From contig CM041292.1 of assembly GCA_023052935.1 (NCBI GenBank), positions 106,137,906-106,201,905 of the forward strand: 64,000 bases of DNA, in the 5' to 3' direction. Source of the stretch: Piezodorus guildinii. Lineage: Eukaryota > Arthropoda > Insecta > Hemiptera > Pentatomidae. Below the pieces are notes generated by a model. The model was given only the letters and a program-made list of their open reading frames with translations. It ran no database searches and had not been told where the DNA came from. Of this stretch, positions 1-10,888 are shown piece by piece (within the stretch, counting starts at the first letter, position 1; every line of letters begins with the position of its first letter). The position numbers and the translations under genes were made by a program.

Positions 1-1514
1 TGAAATTGTTTTATCTAGGAAAATTATAAAGATAAGGTACATTATGCCATGGACATTACACAAACTTTAATTTGTGTGGTAATTGATATTTTTGCATTTA
101 ATGGTCTCCGAGATAAAGTTTTTTTCAATGACAGAAAAACACGTTTTTTATTTTACTGTGTAAATTATCATAAAAACTGTAATTCCTAAGGAAATTATGA
201 AAATAAAGTAAATCTTAGCCCAATTAATTAATTGACTTTGATTTGAGTGGTGATGGACATCTTTACGTTTTTACCAGCCATATTCCATCAAAATTCTTCA
301 TAGGCAATATTAAGGGTAAAAATAAATTACCACCATCGGATGACCGATAAGACGAGTATATAATCCGAAAAAAGTTAACTTACGATCCATAACCAGTGAG
401 ATATTGAAATTGCTCCGGCTTATGTCCATGAATAACATATCCCCTTGGGTATGGTCTATTCCTGCCCAAGCGTAACTTGACCTGCCGGTTTTAACTCCCC
501 ACAATTACCATCCATCGACATACTTAGTGTCCGAATCGCAATTTTTTAACTGATACTGACTGGCTTTCTCTATTATTACTGTAAAATACTTCTCCTAACT
601 ACAGAATACATTTAATATTATATTCACTTATAGCACCTAAACCTAATTGTTCTGAAATCTTTTATCGAATTATTTCCAAAAATTGAAGTATGAATGTTTT
701 GAAGGAAAGGAGTGGGAATGATCAATCAATCATAAGAAAAGCCACAATTTTGGAGTTAATGAATATTTTATGGCCAGCATACTTTCTAGTTTTTATTTTT
801 ATAATTAGAATTAAAAATTATTTTTAAAATAAAAAATATAACAATAAAAAAGTGAAAAACATAATAAACAATAACATCGAAATAAAAATAAATACAGACC
901 TCATGAATTAGATTAATGTAGCAATATAATAGTGAGCCAATAGTCAACTTTTACAAGTGGATGTAGCAGTTAGCTAAAGGAAATAATATGTATCATTAAA
1001 AAGGTAATTTGTAGTTAATTATATATTATAAAAAGATTTTATTTAATAAATGTAACTAAAAGTAAAATGTTTTAAAAAACTTTTTATTCTTGATAATGGG
1101 GAAAAAGCCCTAAAACGTTGACTATATTTGACGAATTGTATAATAATGATAATAATAAAGATGATGGAAGAAAAAAATTGTGCTGATTTTAATAAGAAAT
1201 TCTTCCTCAAGTCATACTAATCTAGAAAAGTATTTATTTATTTTTTATATCATTCCTTACAATATTGGTTAGGGTACGTTTTATCGGATAATACCATTAT
1301 CTACTAAGGTTTTTGCGAACATATGTAAGTAATGAAGTAGCATTTCGTACAAAATATGAATTATCTTCATTTATATATTTTAGGATTGCTCACATACTGT
1401 TTTATCATTATGGATCGATATAAAATATTTTATAAAGAATTTAAATCAATAATCGAACGTTTTATTTACTTTATTTAAACATTTTACTAAAGCTGACTTA
1501 ATTTTACGGTTTTT
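1..1514. other. AT-rich stretch with no assigned gene
   Basis: Apart from the possible exon listed at 384-481, this stretch is AT-rich sequence with short A/T runs. I see no repeat family shared with the rest of the window, no long frame and no RNA gene. Confidence 0.5.
384..481 (-). CDS. possible internal coding exon, unidentified
   Basis: On the minus strand a protein-like frame reads SSYAWAGIDHTQGDMLF and continues through FMDISRSNFNISLVMD. It is followed immediately by GTAAGT, a consensus splice donor (plus-strand CTTAC at 379-383). A CAG that could be the acceptor lies just upstream in the minus sense at about 482-484, but the expected pyrimidine tract is poor. The codon use and GC content are higher than in the flanks. 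I do not recognise the protein. It may be a chance frame, a decayed element or a real 98-base exon of a minus-strand gene with large introns. Confidence 0.22.
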
Positions 1515-1637
1515 ACTTTCACTTACTATATATAGTAAGGAAAGTATTGCGATCGTGAAAATTTTCGAATTCCAGTTTTCAACGGAAATACACGTTTTAG
1601 GGTCCCCTGAGTCCAAATAACCAAGTCCCGCAAAAAG

Positions 1638-1674
<37 letters not shown>

Positions 1675-2467
1675 TGTGTGTGTGTGTGTGTGTGTGGTAA
1701 CTCCCGGGCGGAAACGGTAAGTCCTATGAAACTGAAATTTCATATTTAAGACAACTATACGCTCGAGACGTGACAAAACTTTTTTCATCAAAATGAGCTT
1801 ATCAGAAGAGGCACTTTATACCATGCATTTTGCACCTTTTTTCTATTTTCTCAAAAACGGTTCCGACGATTTTGATTAAACTCGCTATACCGATGTAAAA
1901 TTTAATGGGCTTTAATATCATGTAGGTTTTATTTGGATAAAAATGGTCTGACAGGGCTCAAATGCCGATATTTTAAATTTTCTTCCCCTAAAGTACCTTT
2001 AATTTTTTAGATTCAATAATAATAACTAGATTATCTTGTTAACGCTGATGAAAAATAGGTAAATATATAAATTGAATAAATTCGATACCCAACTAAAGGA
2101 GAAAACAGAAAAAATATATTTTTAATGAAATTTTTCGTTTTTGAACATAAGAGCAGTAATATACATGTATGATATACCGTTGGAAAGCTAAAGATTTTAG
2201 AAAAAATATCATCTCATACACAAGCTTCTAGAAGTTAATAGAGAGTGATGAGAAGAAGATAAAACTAACTGATTATGTTAGAAAATAATATAATAGATTT
2301 TTTAATAAAACACATGTTTAATGATACACATGTTTCTATATAAATTCAATTTGATTAATTCCTTAATAGTTTCACGTATTTTTATCTTTAACTGTATATG
2401 AAAATTCTTTCATTGATTTTAAAAATGGAGGTAAGTGAAAGTCGTGTGTTGCCCGCACCAGATTTTT
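1515..2467 (-). mobile_element. Helentron-like (DINE-1/HINE-type) non-autonomous element, copy A
   Basis: Non-coding element. In the plus text it begins ACTTTCACTTAC and ends GTAAGTGAAAGT followed by CGTGTGTTGCCCGCACCAG and a T run. The two 12-mers are exact reverse complements (subterminal inverted repeats). The first overlaps an 18-base perfect palindrome CTTACTATATATAGTAAG, as in the 3' hairpin of Helentrons, so I orient the element on the minus strand. A (GT)n tract occupies 1640-1696. The ends abut T runs and I see no target duplication. Known DINE-1/HINE elements share this plan of subTIRs, a 3' stem-loop, an internal microsatellite and T-rich targets. It is nearly identical by eye to copies C and F. 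Frames crossing the repeat (HTHTHT) are not proteins. Confidence 0.75.
1640..1696. repeat. (GT)n microsatellite inside Helentron-like copy A
   Basis: An almost pure GT tract with one TC interruption, at the fixed internal position where other copies of the family carry shorter or longer GT runs. Confidence 0.95.
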
Positions 2468-3448
2468 AAAATAAATATTTGAGTTTAATGATCATTTATA
2501 GTTTTTATGAAACAAAAAAAAAACCAACTTATTTAACGTTGATCAATGAGGATGAGGTTTATTTTACTTTTTTTCTTCGAGTGAAATATTATTTGAAATG
2601 GTTTATAAATAAATGAATATCTGATTTTTTTTTTTTTTTTCGACGAGATTTTACAAATTATTTACCTGTATATCAATTCCTTTTATTTGTACAACTGTGA
2701 TTGGTTCTCTTCACGTTCCGTTTCCTTGTTTAATTGAAGCACAAAAAAAAAAAGAAGGTATTTCAACTCGATTGAAGATAAGCATTTACCCATCATACAA
2801 ATCCTATACTTCTTTCTCGGAGTAGAAAAACGTTGAAATTAATTACGGACAATTTTATTGAGCTAGTTATTAATACAAATAAAAATAAATGTTATATAAC
2901 CAGTTTGATATTTAATAGATGAATGAGATTCATTATCGACCAAGAGACCGTTTATTTTCTCGTTGGGTGGTGCAACTCTAAAGGTCCTTAATGAAGCCAA
3001 ATCCTTGGAATAAGATGAATCACTAAAGCGATAGGAACTGAGGATCATCTTTATTAATTCCCTGATTATTTTTGCCCCTTTTTATCCATCTCTTATTGGA
3101 GGTGCCATTGACAGTTGGGATTGATACACCCGAGGTTTTAATCCCTCTGGGAGCTGTATCGGCATCTGTCGGGTCCAACGCTCTGTATTTTCCTCCCTTA
3201 CTCTAAAACCAATCCCATCCCGTTCTAGTTTACCTTTGTAATTTATTCCCCCTCATGTTCTCTTTCCCCTGGGTTTCCTTTTCCTCTGACAAATGAATAA
3301 AGCTTGTTCGATTGTAATTATAAGTACGAATCCTGACAAAGAACGGACTTGCCTAATGAATATAAGGAGAATGAGATTACATTTATTTAGAGAACTTTAT
3401 CCGTGTCGTTAATTTTACCAATTGTAATCATCTCTTTCCTTAATTTTT
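2468..3448. other. unassigned spacer with a moderately GC-richer patch
   Basis: AT-rich sequence with poly-T and poly-A runs near 2627-2640 and 2741-2752. A less AT-biased patch at about 3090-3290 has no convincing frame or repeat partner here. Nothing else is visible. Confidence 0.4.
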
Positions 3449-3580
3449 ACTTTCATTTACCAATATATGGGATATATATTAAGGGAAAGTACAGTGATCG
3501 TGAAAATTTTTAAATTCCAGTTTTCAACGGAAATACTCGTTTCAGGGTCCTCTGAGTCTAAATAACCAAGTCCCGCAAAA

Positions 3581-3631
<51 letters not shown>

Positions 3632-4059
3632 TGTTTGTGTGTGTAGTAACTCAAGGGCAAAATGAAAAGTCCTATGAAACTAAAATTGCATAGTTTAGAC
3701 GACTATACGCCCAAAATGGTACAGAAAGTTTTTCATCAAAATCAGCTGACCTAAATGATCTGAATTTATATCATGCATTTTGGACCTTTTTATAATTTTC
3801 TCAAAAACGACGATTTCAATTAAACTCTATATATTGGTGTGAACTTTGATGGACTTTAACATGATGTAGGTTTTATTCTGATTAAAATAGTCTGACAGGG
3901 CTTAAATGCCGATATTTTAAATTTTCTTTCTTTAAAGCACCTTCAATTTTGTAGATCTCAAAAAAATTGGAACATCATCTTATTAGCATTGATAAGTAAT
4001 AAATTGATTTTAACAACGGAGGTATGTGAAAGTCGTGTGTTGCGCGCACCAGATTTTTT
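3449..4059 (-). mobile_element. Helentron-like element, copy B (shorter, diverged)
   Basis: Same family as 1515-2467. The left end is ACTTTCATTTAC with a degenerate palindrome, followed by the conserved GATCGTGAAAATTTT block and a long (GT)n at about 3582-3644. The right end is GTATGTGAAAGTCGTGTG and then GCGCGCACCAGATTTTTT. About 300 bases of the interior present in copy A are missing, so it is an internally deleted or older copy. Confidence 0.7.
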
Positions 4060-4608
4060 AAAGTTTCTTAAACGTTTTCCAATAATCTTTTTGTAATGTT
4101 TTTCTCTTTTTTCATGCACTGATTAACTTATAGTCTTCTATTCTTTTCTCTATTGTCAAAGTGATAACTTATAATAAGGTTGAAACTATATTAGGGTGTA
4201 GCATTTTACAAATGAGATGGTAACATTAGTAATTCTGCAAGCTTTCCTTTCCTCCTATTAAAAAAAAAAATTCTGTTGAAATTCGTAAGAGTGAAAACTT
4301 AAAAAAAACATTGAAAAGCGAAAGTAATTTTACTAGTTTATTTGCTCATTGTAAATAAATACCTTGATACTCTCTTTATTTAGTCTAAATATAACAATTA
4401 TCTTTTTCCTGGTATTTATTTATGTAAAATGTTATTTTTTTTTTTTTTTTTTGCTTTTTTAAATATATTTATCTTAAATATTGTTATAACTATAAATATT
4501 TTTATTTCTGTTCCAGGTAAGTGATCGAAACCATAAGTAACTTTTATCATACTTCGATAATCGGTAAGTCAATAAGGTTGATTTCATAAAATAAAAAATA
4601 AATAAATG
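4060..4608. other. AT-rich spacer
   Basis: AT-rich with poly-A (4261-4270) and poly-T (4435-4452) runs. No gene or family member recognised. Confidence 0.4.
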
Positions 4609-4623
4609 TATTTATATAAAATA
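4609..4623. repeat. left copy of putative 15-bp target-site duplication
   Basis: TATTTATATAAAATA here is repeated exactly at 5248-5262, immediately outside the RT fragment. It is AT-only sequence, so coincidence is possible. Confidence 0.45.
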
Positions 4624-5247
4624 AAATGTTGAAAGAGGGTGACTCCCTTTCACCTGTTTTGTTTAATATAGCTTTAGAATATGTCATAGGAAAGGTGATG
4701 TGTACCGAGAAAGGCTTAAATGCGGGTGACAAGATTCCGGTATTGGGGTATGCCGATGATTTGGTACTGCTAGGTGAAGACACGGAAACCATACAACTAA
4801 ACGCAAGTGTGTTAATAAAAACCGGTAAACAAATAGGTCTCGAATTAAAATACCGATAAGACGAAATATATGATTAGTAGCAGAAATGGTGGCGATCTTG
4901 ATGATATTAATATTTCAGGTCATACTTTTGAACACGTAGAGAAATTCAAGTATTTAGGTTCAATGATAACAAGAAAAAATGAAATCCAGGAAGAAATAAA
5001 GTCCCGGCTAAAGGTGGGAAAGGCGTGTTACTATTCAGTTGCTAAATTACTTAGCTCGCGGCTTCTGTCTAAAAACTTAAAGGTTAGAATTTATAAAACT
5101 ATTATTCTTCCGACAGTTCTTTACGGATGTGAAACATGGCCGCATACTTTGAAGGATGAAAAACGGCTTAAGGTTTTCAAAAATAAGGTACTGCGTAAAA
5201 TATTTGGTCCGAAGAGAGATGTTCGGTTTCGGTAAGCCTATTATTAT
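4624..5247 (+). pseudogene. LINE endonuclease/reverse-transcriptase fragment
   Basis: An RT segment in two frames. The first (4626-4859) has the GDSLSPVLFN motif and the catalytic GYADDLVLLGED box. The second (4870-5235) continues with FKYLGSMIT, a stretch ending CYYSVAKLLSSRLLSKNLK, and IILPTVLYGCETW, close to the RT thumb of the insect endonuclease-reverse transcriptase LINE family. A frameshift at about 4850-4870 joins them. It starts just before RT motif B and stops within the thumb, so the endonuclease, the N-terminal RT and the C-terminus are absent. A TTA-rich tail (5238-5250) and a 15-base direct repeat (4609-4623 and 5248-5262) flank it. Not functional. Confidence 0.85.
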
Positions 5248-5262
5248 TATTTATATAAAATA
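5248..5262. repeat. right copy of putative 15-bp target-site duplication
   Basis: An exact second copy of TATTTATATAAAATA after a TTATTATTA tail. Confidence 0.45.
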
Positions 5263-5524
5263 TAGAAATATTTTTGATTAATCGATTTTTAAAAATTATT
5301 ATAACAAATTCATGATTGGGCACACTTATTTTATTTATTATTTTTAATGAGAAAACTTTTCATCTCTTATTTGATTGGCCGTTTTTTATTATTAGTTTGA
5401 GAGTTTACTATGATCTAATTGAGTATAAAAAAATAAACAGCAACTGATTTGTTATTTTTAAAATATACCCTCCTGGTGGTATGCCGAGTTGAGGTTGCTT
5501 TACCAATATACAAATAGTATTGAT

Positions 5525-6185
5525 AAATATATGAAACTTGAAAGATGAAATCGAAAAGCTTAAAAGTTATTTATTTATCAGTCTCTATAGTTAAAAATTG
5601 TTTTCACGTAATTATTAATATAAATACATTTGCTAAATTTACATAAACAGAAAATAAAAGTTTGACATAAATTTCAGAATTTAATACTTCCTGATTATAG
5701 TGTCATAGATCAATAAAAGGTCCTTTGAATATTCCTTTCTTTTATGAAAAATATGCAATAAATTTAGTAAACGAACAAGAAAAGAAATTTCTCAGAGGGA
5801 AAATAAGGAAATGTAAATAAGTTAGTAATTAACACCATAAAGTCTTTAGTTATCAGTAATATTGTATAAGGAATGTTATGGTGACTATTACCAACTGTTA
5901 TCGAGCATTATATTCTTCCAAAAAGCGCACTGTATCTCTTTTAATTACTTTATTTAACTGATCAGTATAATTATAAACATAAAATAGTTCGGGGTGTCCC
6001 CCACTATCCCGATTTCTAGAAATTGTAATGACTGTTTTTATATAAATCACGCAGCCGATCTGGAAATAAAGAAATGACAAAAAAAAAAAAAAATCTTTCC
6101 AAAAAGCACAATATTCATATTATATTGTTAAAAATTCACGGGAAAAGTTCAATAATTTGAAAACTAAGTTGTTAACACAGTAAAA
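5525..6185. repeat. internal fragment of the TTGAGACGTTG inverted-repeat family
   Basis: This stretch aligns by eye with 60500-60985 of the complete family copy at 59852-61117. Shared blocks include the TAGTTATCAGTAATATTGTAT-like segment, ATTATATTCTTCCAAAAAG and GGGAAAAGTTCAATAAT. Neither terminal inverted repeat is present, so the copy has lost both ends. The minus-strand 60-residue frame here is not a gene. Confidence 0.6.
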
Positions 6186-6332
6186 CTTCGTTCCTTTTCT
6201 GTAAATATGTTGTTTTGGCCAGCGGTGTCGTCCTACGGATTTCCTTACGCTATGCCTGGTAGTTAAGCTGATTCAAGGATCTGTTTCTTGATATTAATTT
6301 ATTATATATTAATTTAAGTAAAACTTATTTTT

Positions 6333-7226
6333 ACTTTCACTTACTATATATAGTAAGGGGGAGTATTGCGATCGTGAAAATTTTCGAATTCCAGTTTTCA
6401 ACGGAAATACACGTTTTAGGGTCCCTTGAGTCCAAATAACCAAGTCCCGCAAAAAGGTCTGTGTGTGTGTGTGGTAACTCCCGGGCGGAAACGGTAACTC
6501 CCATGGAACTGAAATTTCATATTTAAGACAACTATAAGCCCGAGACGTGACAAAACTTTTTTCATCAAAATGAGCTTACCAGAAGAGGCAATTTAAACTA
6601 TGCATTTTGCACCTTTTTTCGATTTTCTCGAAAACGGTTCCGACGATTTTGATCAACCTCGCTATATCGATGTAAAATTTAATGAGCTTTAATATCATGT
6701 AGGTTTTATTTGGATAAAAATGGTCTGACAGGGCTTAAATGCCGATATTTTAAATTTTCTTCCCCTAAAGTACCTTTAATTTTGCAGATTCAATAATAAT
6801 AACTAGATTATCTTGTTAACGCTGATGAAAAACAGGTAAATATATAAATTGAATAAATTCGATACCCAACTAAAGGAGAAAACAGAAAAAATATTTTTTT
6901 AATGCAATTTTTCGTTTTTGAACATAAGGGCAGTAATATACATATATGATATACCGTTGGAAAGCTAAAGATTTTAGAAAAAATATCTCATACACAAGCT
7001 TTTAGAAGTTAATGGAGAGTGATGAAAAGAAGATAAAACTAACTGATTATTTAAGATAATTATATAATAGATTTTTTAATAAAATACATGTTTCTATATA
7101 AATTCAATTTGAGTAATTCCTTATTAGTTTCACGTATTTTTATCTCTAACTGTATTTGAAAATTCTTTCATTGATTTTAAAAATCGAGGTAAGTGAAAGT
7201 CGTGTGTTGCCCGCACCAGATTTTTT
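6333..7226 (-). mobile_element. Helentron-like element, copy C
   Basis: A near twin of copy A. It has the intact ACTTTCACTTAC / GTAAGTGAAAGT subterminal repeats, the perfect CTTACTATATATAGTAAG palindrome and the CACCAGATTTTTT terminus. The GT tract is only about 14 bases (6459-6472). It lies immediately beside the hammerhead-like module that begins at about 7230, inserted at a T-rich site. Confidence 0.75.
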
Positions 7227-7249
7227 ATTAAGTAGTTCTTAATTGTGTG

Positions 7250-7286
7250 CTGACGTTTCGGCCTACATTGTGGGCCTTCATCAGGG
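7250..7286 (-). ncRNA. hammerhead-ribozyme-like core 1
   Basis: Read on the minus strand: CTGATGA (7284-7278), stem II GGCC/GGCC (7276-7273 with 7263-7260) closing a 9-base loop, then GAAA (7259-7256) and CGTCA. CUGAUGA-stem II-GAAA is the conserved hammerhead core. The following ACGU is self-complementary, as in dimeric hammerheads of newt satellites and Penelope-like elements. Stem I is weak in this copy, so cleavage is uncertain. ATTAAGTAGTT lies about 10-20 bases away, as in core 2. Confidence 0.6.
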
Positions 7287-7955
7287 TGACTCTCAGACGG
7301 TGGTTAAAGAAGTGTGAATTTTTATTTAATTTCATTTTGTCTAATATCGGTTTATTTAGCAGTTAATTTTTCATTCATAAATATTCTTTGTTTAGTTGCG
7401 ATGAAATTAGTATTATTTATTTTTATTTTCTTAAATCTTCTAGTCCTTATGTTTTCTGTCGTTCGCTTTCCTTTCTCTTTTTTTGATGTTTCTAGTATTT
7501 CAGTTTTTCCAATGGTATCTTTCTCCAACCTTAAGATATGTCTCTTTATATTGCTGCCCTGTGTAGCGTGATGGTGACCACAAAGGGCCCAGGCTATAAG
7601 AGAGGGAGGAAGAGGGAGTGGTGGAAGGGTCGGAAAGGAAAGAGACGGAGTGAGGGGCGGCGAGGTGGGTGAAGGCAATTTGCATAAGAGGGACACAATT
7701 TGTGGTGGGCAGTACAATGACTCCTCAATTAGGGCTATTAAGATACAACTTGTCCACGCGCTTCTTTTGTTCTCAGCTACTCCAAAACAAATACAATAGC
7801 CTGACCCTCAATTCCCCTGCCAACGTGACGTTGCTGAATTTTCAATAAACAGGAAAGTCGATCAATCCGAATATTGTAACCTATCTGGCATTTCGTCAAA
7901 TACTAAACGATAATTAATATTGGTGGATTTAATTAGTTGACCGTTGAGAATTACT
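7287..7955. other. sequence between the two hammerhead-like cores
   Basis: A T-rich part (7310-7560) gives a hydrophobic chance frame on the plus strand. A purine-rich, GC-richer part (7560-7720) gives a proline/leucine-rich frame on the minus strand. Neither resembles a protein. Just before the inverted repeat a short plus-strand frame ENYWKELVRVAVSE ends at a stop. It could be the last residues of a lost Penelope-like ORF, but this is only a guess. Confidence 0.3.
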
Positions 7956-8016
7956 GGAAGGAATTAGTCCGGGTGGCGGTCAGTGAATGAAACAATTAAG
8001 TAGTTTCAACCATTTA
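7956..8016. repeat. left arm of ~60-bp inverted repeat
   Basis: GGAAGGAATTAGTCCGGGTG and the following ~40 bases reappear as the reverse complement at 8969-9027 with a few differences. The arms enclose hammerhead-like core 2 and a later SINE insertion. Confidence 0.85.
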
Positions 8017-8023
8017 TTTTCTG

Positions 8024-8060
8024 CCAACGTTTCGACCCCCATTGTGGGTCATCATCAGGA
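8024..8060 (-). ncRNA. hammerhead-ribozyme-like core 2
   Basis: Minus strand: CTGATGA (8058-8052), stem II GACCC/GGGTC (8050-8046 with 8038-8034), then GAAA (8033-8030) and CGTTGGC. Five Watson-Crick pairs in stem II and a short GUC/GGC stem I are possible around a candidate cleavage position. As in core 1, ACGU after GAA could pair between two molecules. Its place inside the inverted repeat fits the pseudo-LTRs of Penelope-like elements or small retrozymes, but no GIY-YIG or RT frame is present. Confidence 0.65.
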
Positions 8061-8089
8061 CTAAAAGATATATATTTACATTAAGAATA

Positions 8090-8369
8090 TTTATTTATTT
8101 AACGTCACTTTATGCTACTATAGCTAATCGGACGATGCTACAGTGGGAGTCCTAAATTTTGCCTATCCAGGTTTTATTAGGATAGGGATCTTTAACGAGT
8201 ACCTGACATCGCACAGGCTCGGAACCACCTTTTAACGTCCCCTCCGAAGGACGGCGTAACTAAGGATTTTTTACTCCCATTAAAAAATCCTAGGACCACC
8301 TGCGGGTTTGAACCCGTGACCTTCAGCATGGGAGGCTGTTACGCTAACCACCCAGCTACAAGTGATCCC
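8090..8369 (-). mobile_element. tRNA-derived SINE, family S4
   Basis: In minus orientation it begins GGGATCACTTGTAGCTGGGT with an A-box-like TAGCTGGGTGG and a B box GGTTCAAACCC, followed by a non-tRNA body and an AAATAAATA-type tail. It is flanked by an exact 12-base duplication ACATTAAGAATA (8078-8089 and 8370-8381). That proves insertion by target-primed reverse transcription into the hammerhead/inverted-repeat module. Homologous copies are at 54600-54842 and, degenerate, at 26135-26305. Confidence 0.9.
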
Positions 8370-8381
8370 ACATTAAGAATA

Positions 8382-8968
8382 AATACACTATTTAAAAACT
8401 ACTGAGCTAGAGGATGTCAATATTAAACTACAATGTTAAACTTTTTTTTTTTTTTTTTTATTCGTATATATTACAATTTGTCATAATAGACAATAATAAT
8501 AGTGCTACAGGATCTCATTCACAATATAAACAAAAGGAAAGTCAAATTACATAAAATAAAATCAAAATAAATAAACGTATACAATAACAAAATACAATGT
8601 TAAACTAGTCATTAAACAATCACTAAGGTATAGTAATGAGAGGACTATACAGAGCAGATAATGACTAAAGATAATGTACAAAGATATAAAATATTACATG
8701 AAATAAGAAACATTGAAATATGTGGAGATACGTACCGTATTGTAGGCAAATGGAAGCTTGGTACAATTTGATAGAACGTAATGTAGGTAGGTATATAGAA
8801 AAGTAAGTACGAAAGGTAAGTAGAATGGATGAAATGAATTAATACTTACCGCATTTTAGACGGGATCTGACAACATTGAGTAAAATTGTAATACTAACTT
8901 AAAAGTAAGTAATCAGAATAAATATATAATTGTAATAATATAATAATGGTACTAGAAATTTTTTTAAC
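8382..8968. other. AT-rich interior of the inverted-repeat module
   Basis: Contains a 17-base T run near 8443 and AT-rich sequence with no protein-like frame. Repeated words such as ACAATGTTAAACT occur twice (about 8430 and 8595). Confidence 0.4.
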
Positions 8969-9027
8969 ATAAATGGTCGAAACTACTTTGTTGCATTCAC
9001 TGACGGCCACCCGGACTAATTCCTTCC
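8969..9027. repeat. right arm of ~60-bp inverted repeat
   Basis: Reverse complement of 7956-8016, ending GGACTAATTCCTTCC. The arm stops before the hammerhead core, so only the left side carries the ribozyme motif. The 69-residue minus frame over it is a by-product. Confidence 0.85.
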
Positions 9028-10888
9028 GATAATGAATAATGTTTTGGCGAAAGGACAGACAGCGTCCTACTCGACTAGAACGTTGGTATTTCGAAGCCAC
9101 CATTTCAAACTAGTTTTCGTTTATGGAACCATTGCGTTCTTCAATAATGAGTTTCAAAATATAAATCTAACGCAGGATGAAAGTCAAATGTAACATTGTC
9201 GCCCCTCCCCACGAAGGGTAAGCAGCTAACACACTCCCGCCTCACGGGGATAAACGTAGGTATTCGCCCCTGCGTGAACGTGTTCATATTGTCGCTCAAT
9301 ATTTTTGATTTTCATGATGTTTTTACCAGTTATTCTCTATTTTTTTATGATTAAAAAGTACTTTTAGTGTTGCAGTCATTTAAATTGGCTAAGACTTACT
9401 TTATTTTCAAAATATAATACATTACATATTACTGCCTTGCAATAGTTGCCTTGATCTTATCAACCTGCTTGAAGCCAAACCAAGTTAATAACACTAGAAT
9501 CATTTGAGTCTCAACTACTAAATTTTATTCTGCAGTACTTTTCATATAACAGTATTATCTGAATGAGTTCCATCATTTTCCACTCGGCTCCTTTTAGGAC
9601 ATTCCACTATAACCATTGCTGAGCCAGGAAATAACTCTTCTTTAGAATTGTGTATTAAAAAGGGACAAAGCTCGAATCGAGATTTCTGAGTCGTGCAACG
9701 AGACTACTTTCTAACCTTTCTTGTTAGAGTGCACTAAACGTTTTATTTGGTCTATTCTTACTACAATGTTAATTTTTGTTTTGATTTAATATCTGCAAAA
9801 TTACTTGAACTGGAGAAATTTTCCCATCACATATTTCCAGCCGTGAAGCTGGCTTAAAATGGCAGCAACACTAAAAGTATTCGCCAGAAAAAAAAAATTA
9901 TACACGGTTTCTTATTCATAAAAGGATAGAATAACTGGTTAAAATATTATAAAAATAAAAAAATGAGCGACAAGGTCTGGACGATTTGGAATGGATTGAC
10001 CCGTAGTTATTTTTTCTATAGCTTTGGACCGAATGTGACGATCCCATTCTGCTAAGTTAGTGATTCAGGTAAATTCTTTTGTATGACCAAAGGATAAAAT
10101 AATTTAGTATTGAAACAAAAATTTGCGATAAGTTGCGACACAACTCGTTCTAATATTACATTATAATATTAATTAAAATAATGAAAGGATTATATCCAAG
10201 AATGGCCAAGCCCAAACCCTTTTTATTCCATATCCTGTACAAATTTTGAAATTATTAGTTCGATTTCAGAAGCGACGAACGTAAACATTTAAATAATAGA
10301 ATAAATTAAAAATTAGAACTATTCATATATTCCACTGTAGAGGTTCTGTCTTATTTCCGATTTCATGGTTAAACCGTGAACGTTTACTCATTTACATCTT
10401 CTCTTGTGTTCTCTCTCTCCAACAACAGCCCATAAATTAGTTGCGAAAATAATTAATGAATCTCGTTTTATTTTTTATCATAGTCAAATCTCAATAATTT
10501 ATTCTCTAACTATGTCGAGACAGGTTCTACCATCTACTCACTGATTGTTCCTTAAAAGAATATTATTATAATAAGCGTAGTTATGACATGTTCAATAAGT
10601 TTTTGTTAAGCTGCAGATTTACGGTACCCAGACATATACCAGTATGACTTCACACCACTTCTCTTTTGGTTTCTCATCTGCATCAGTTTATTATTTTTTT
10701 AAATAGCTAGCCATACCTACAATTAAAATAGTTATATATTGGTTGACTAATTCTTGGTTTATTCTCCTTCGACAATGGTTTGCAGTATTCTGAGCTATCC
10801 GAAAATTCTTTGTATAACCCCATCTGCATCAAAGTTTGGAATATGAAGATAATTCTAATATTAATTTATAATCGGTATATAAAAATCT
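9028..10888. other. unassigned spacer
   Basis: Mostly AT-rich. A GC-richer block at about 9180-9295 (CCCGCCTCACGGGGATAAAC region) has no frame or repeat partner in the window. No gene seen. Confidence 0.4.

Noticed and set aside
1597..1791. Minus-strand frame rich in His-Thr (also 3457-3660, 24240-24464 and the plus frame 30196-30393)
   Set aside because: These are translations of GT/CA microsatellites and flanking Helentron-like DNA. The similar peptides arise because the DNA is a repeat, and the frame breaks in other copies.
7352..7717. 121-residue proline/leucine then lysine-rich minus frame
   Set aside because: Low-complexity product of a purine-rich patch plus AT-rich sequence, with no domain, overlapping other frames of equal quality.
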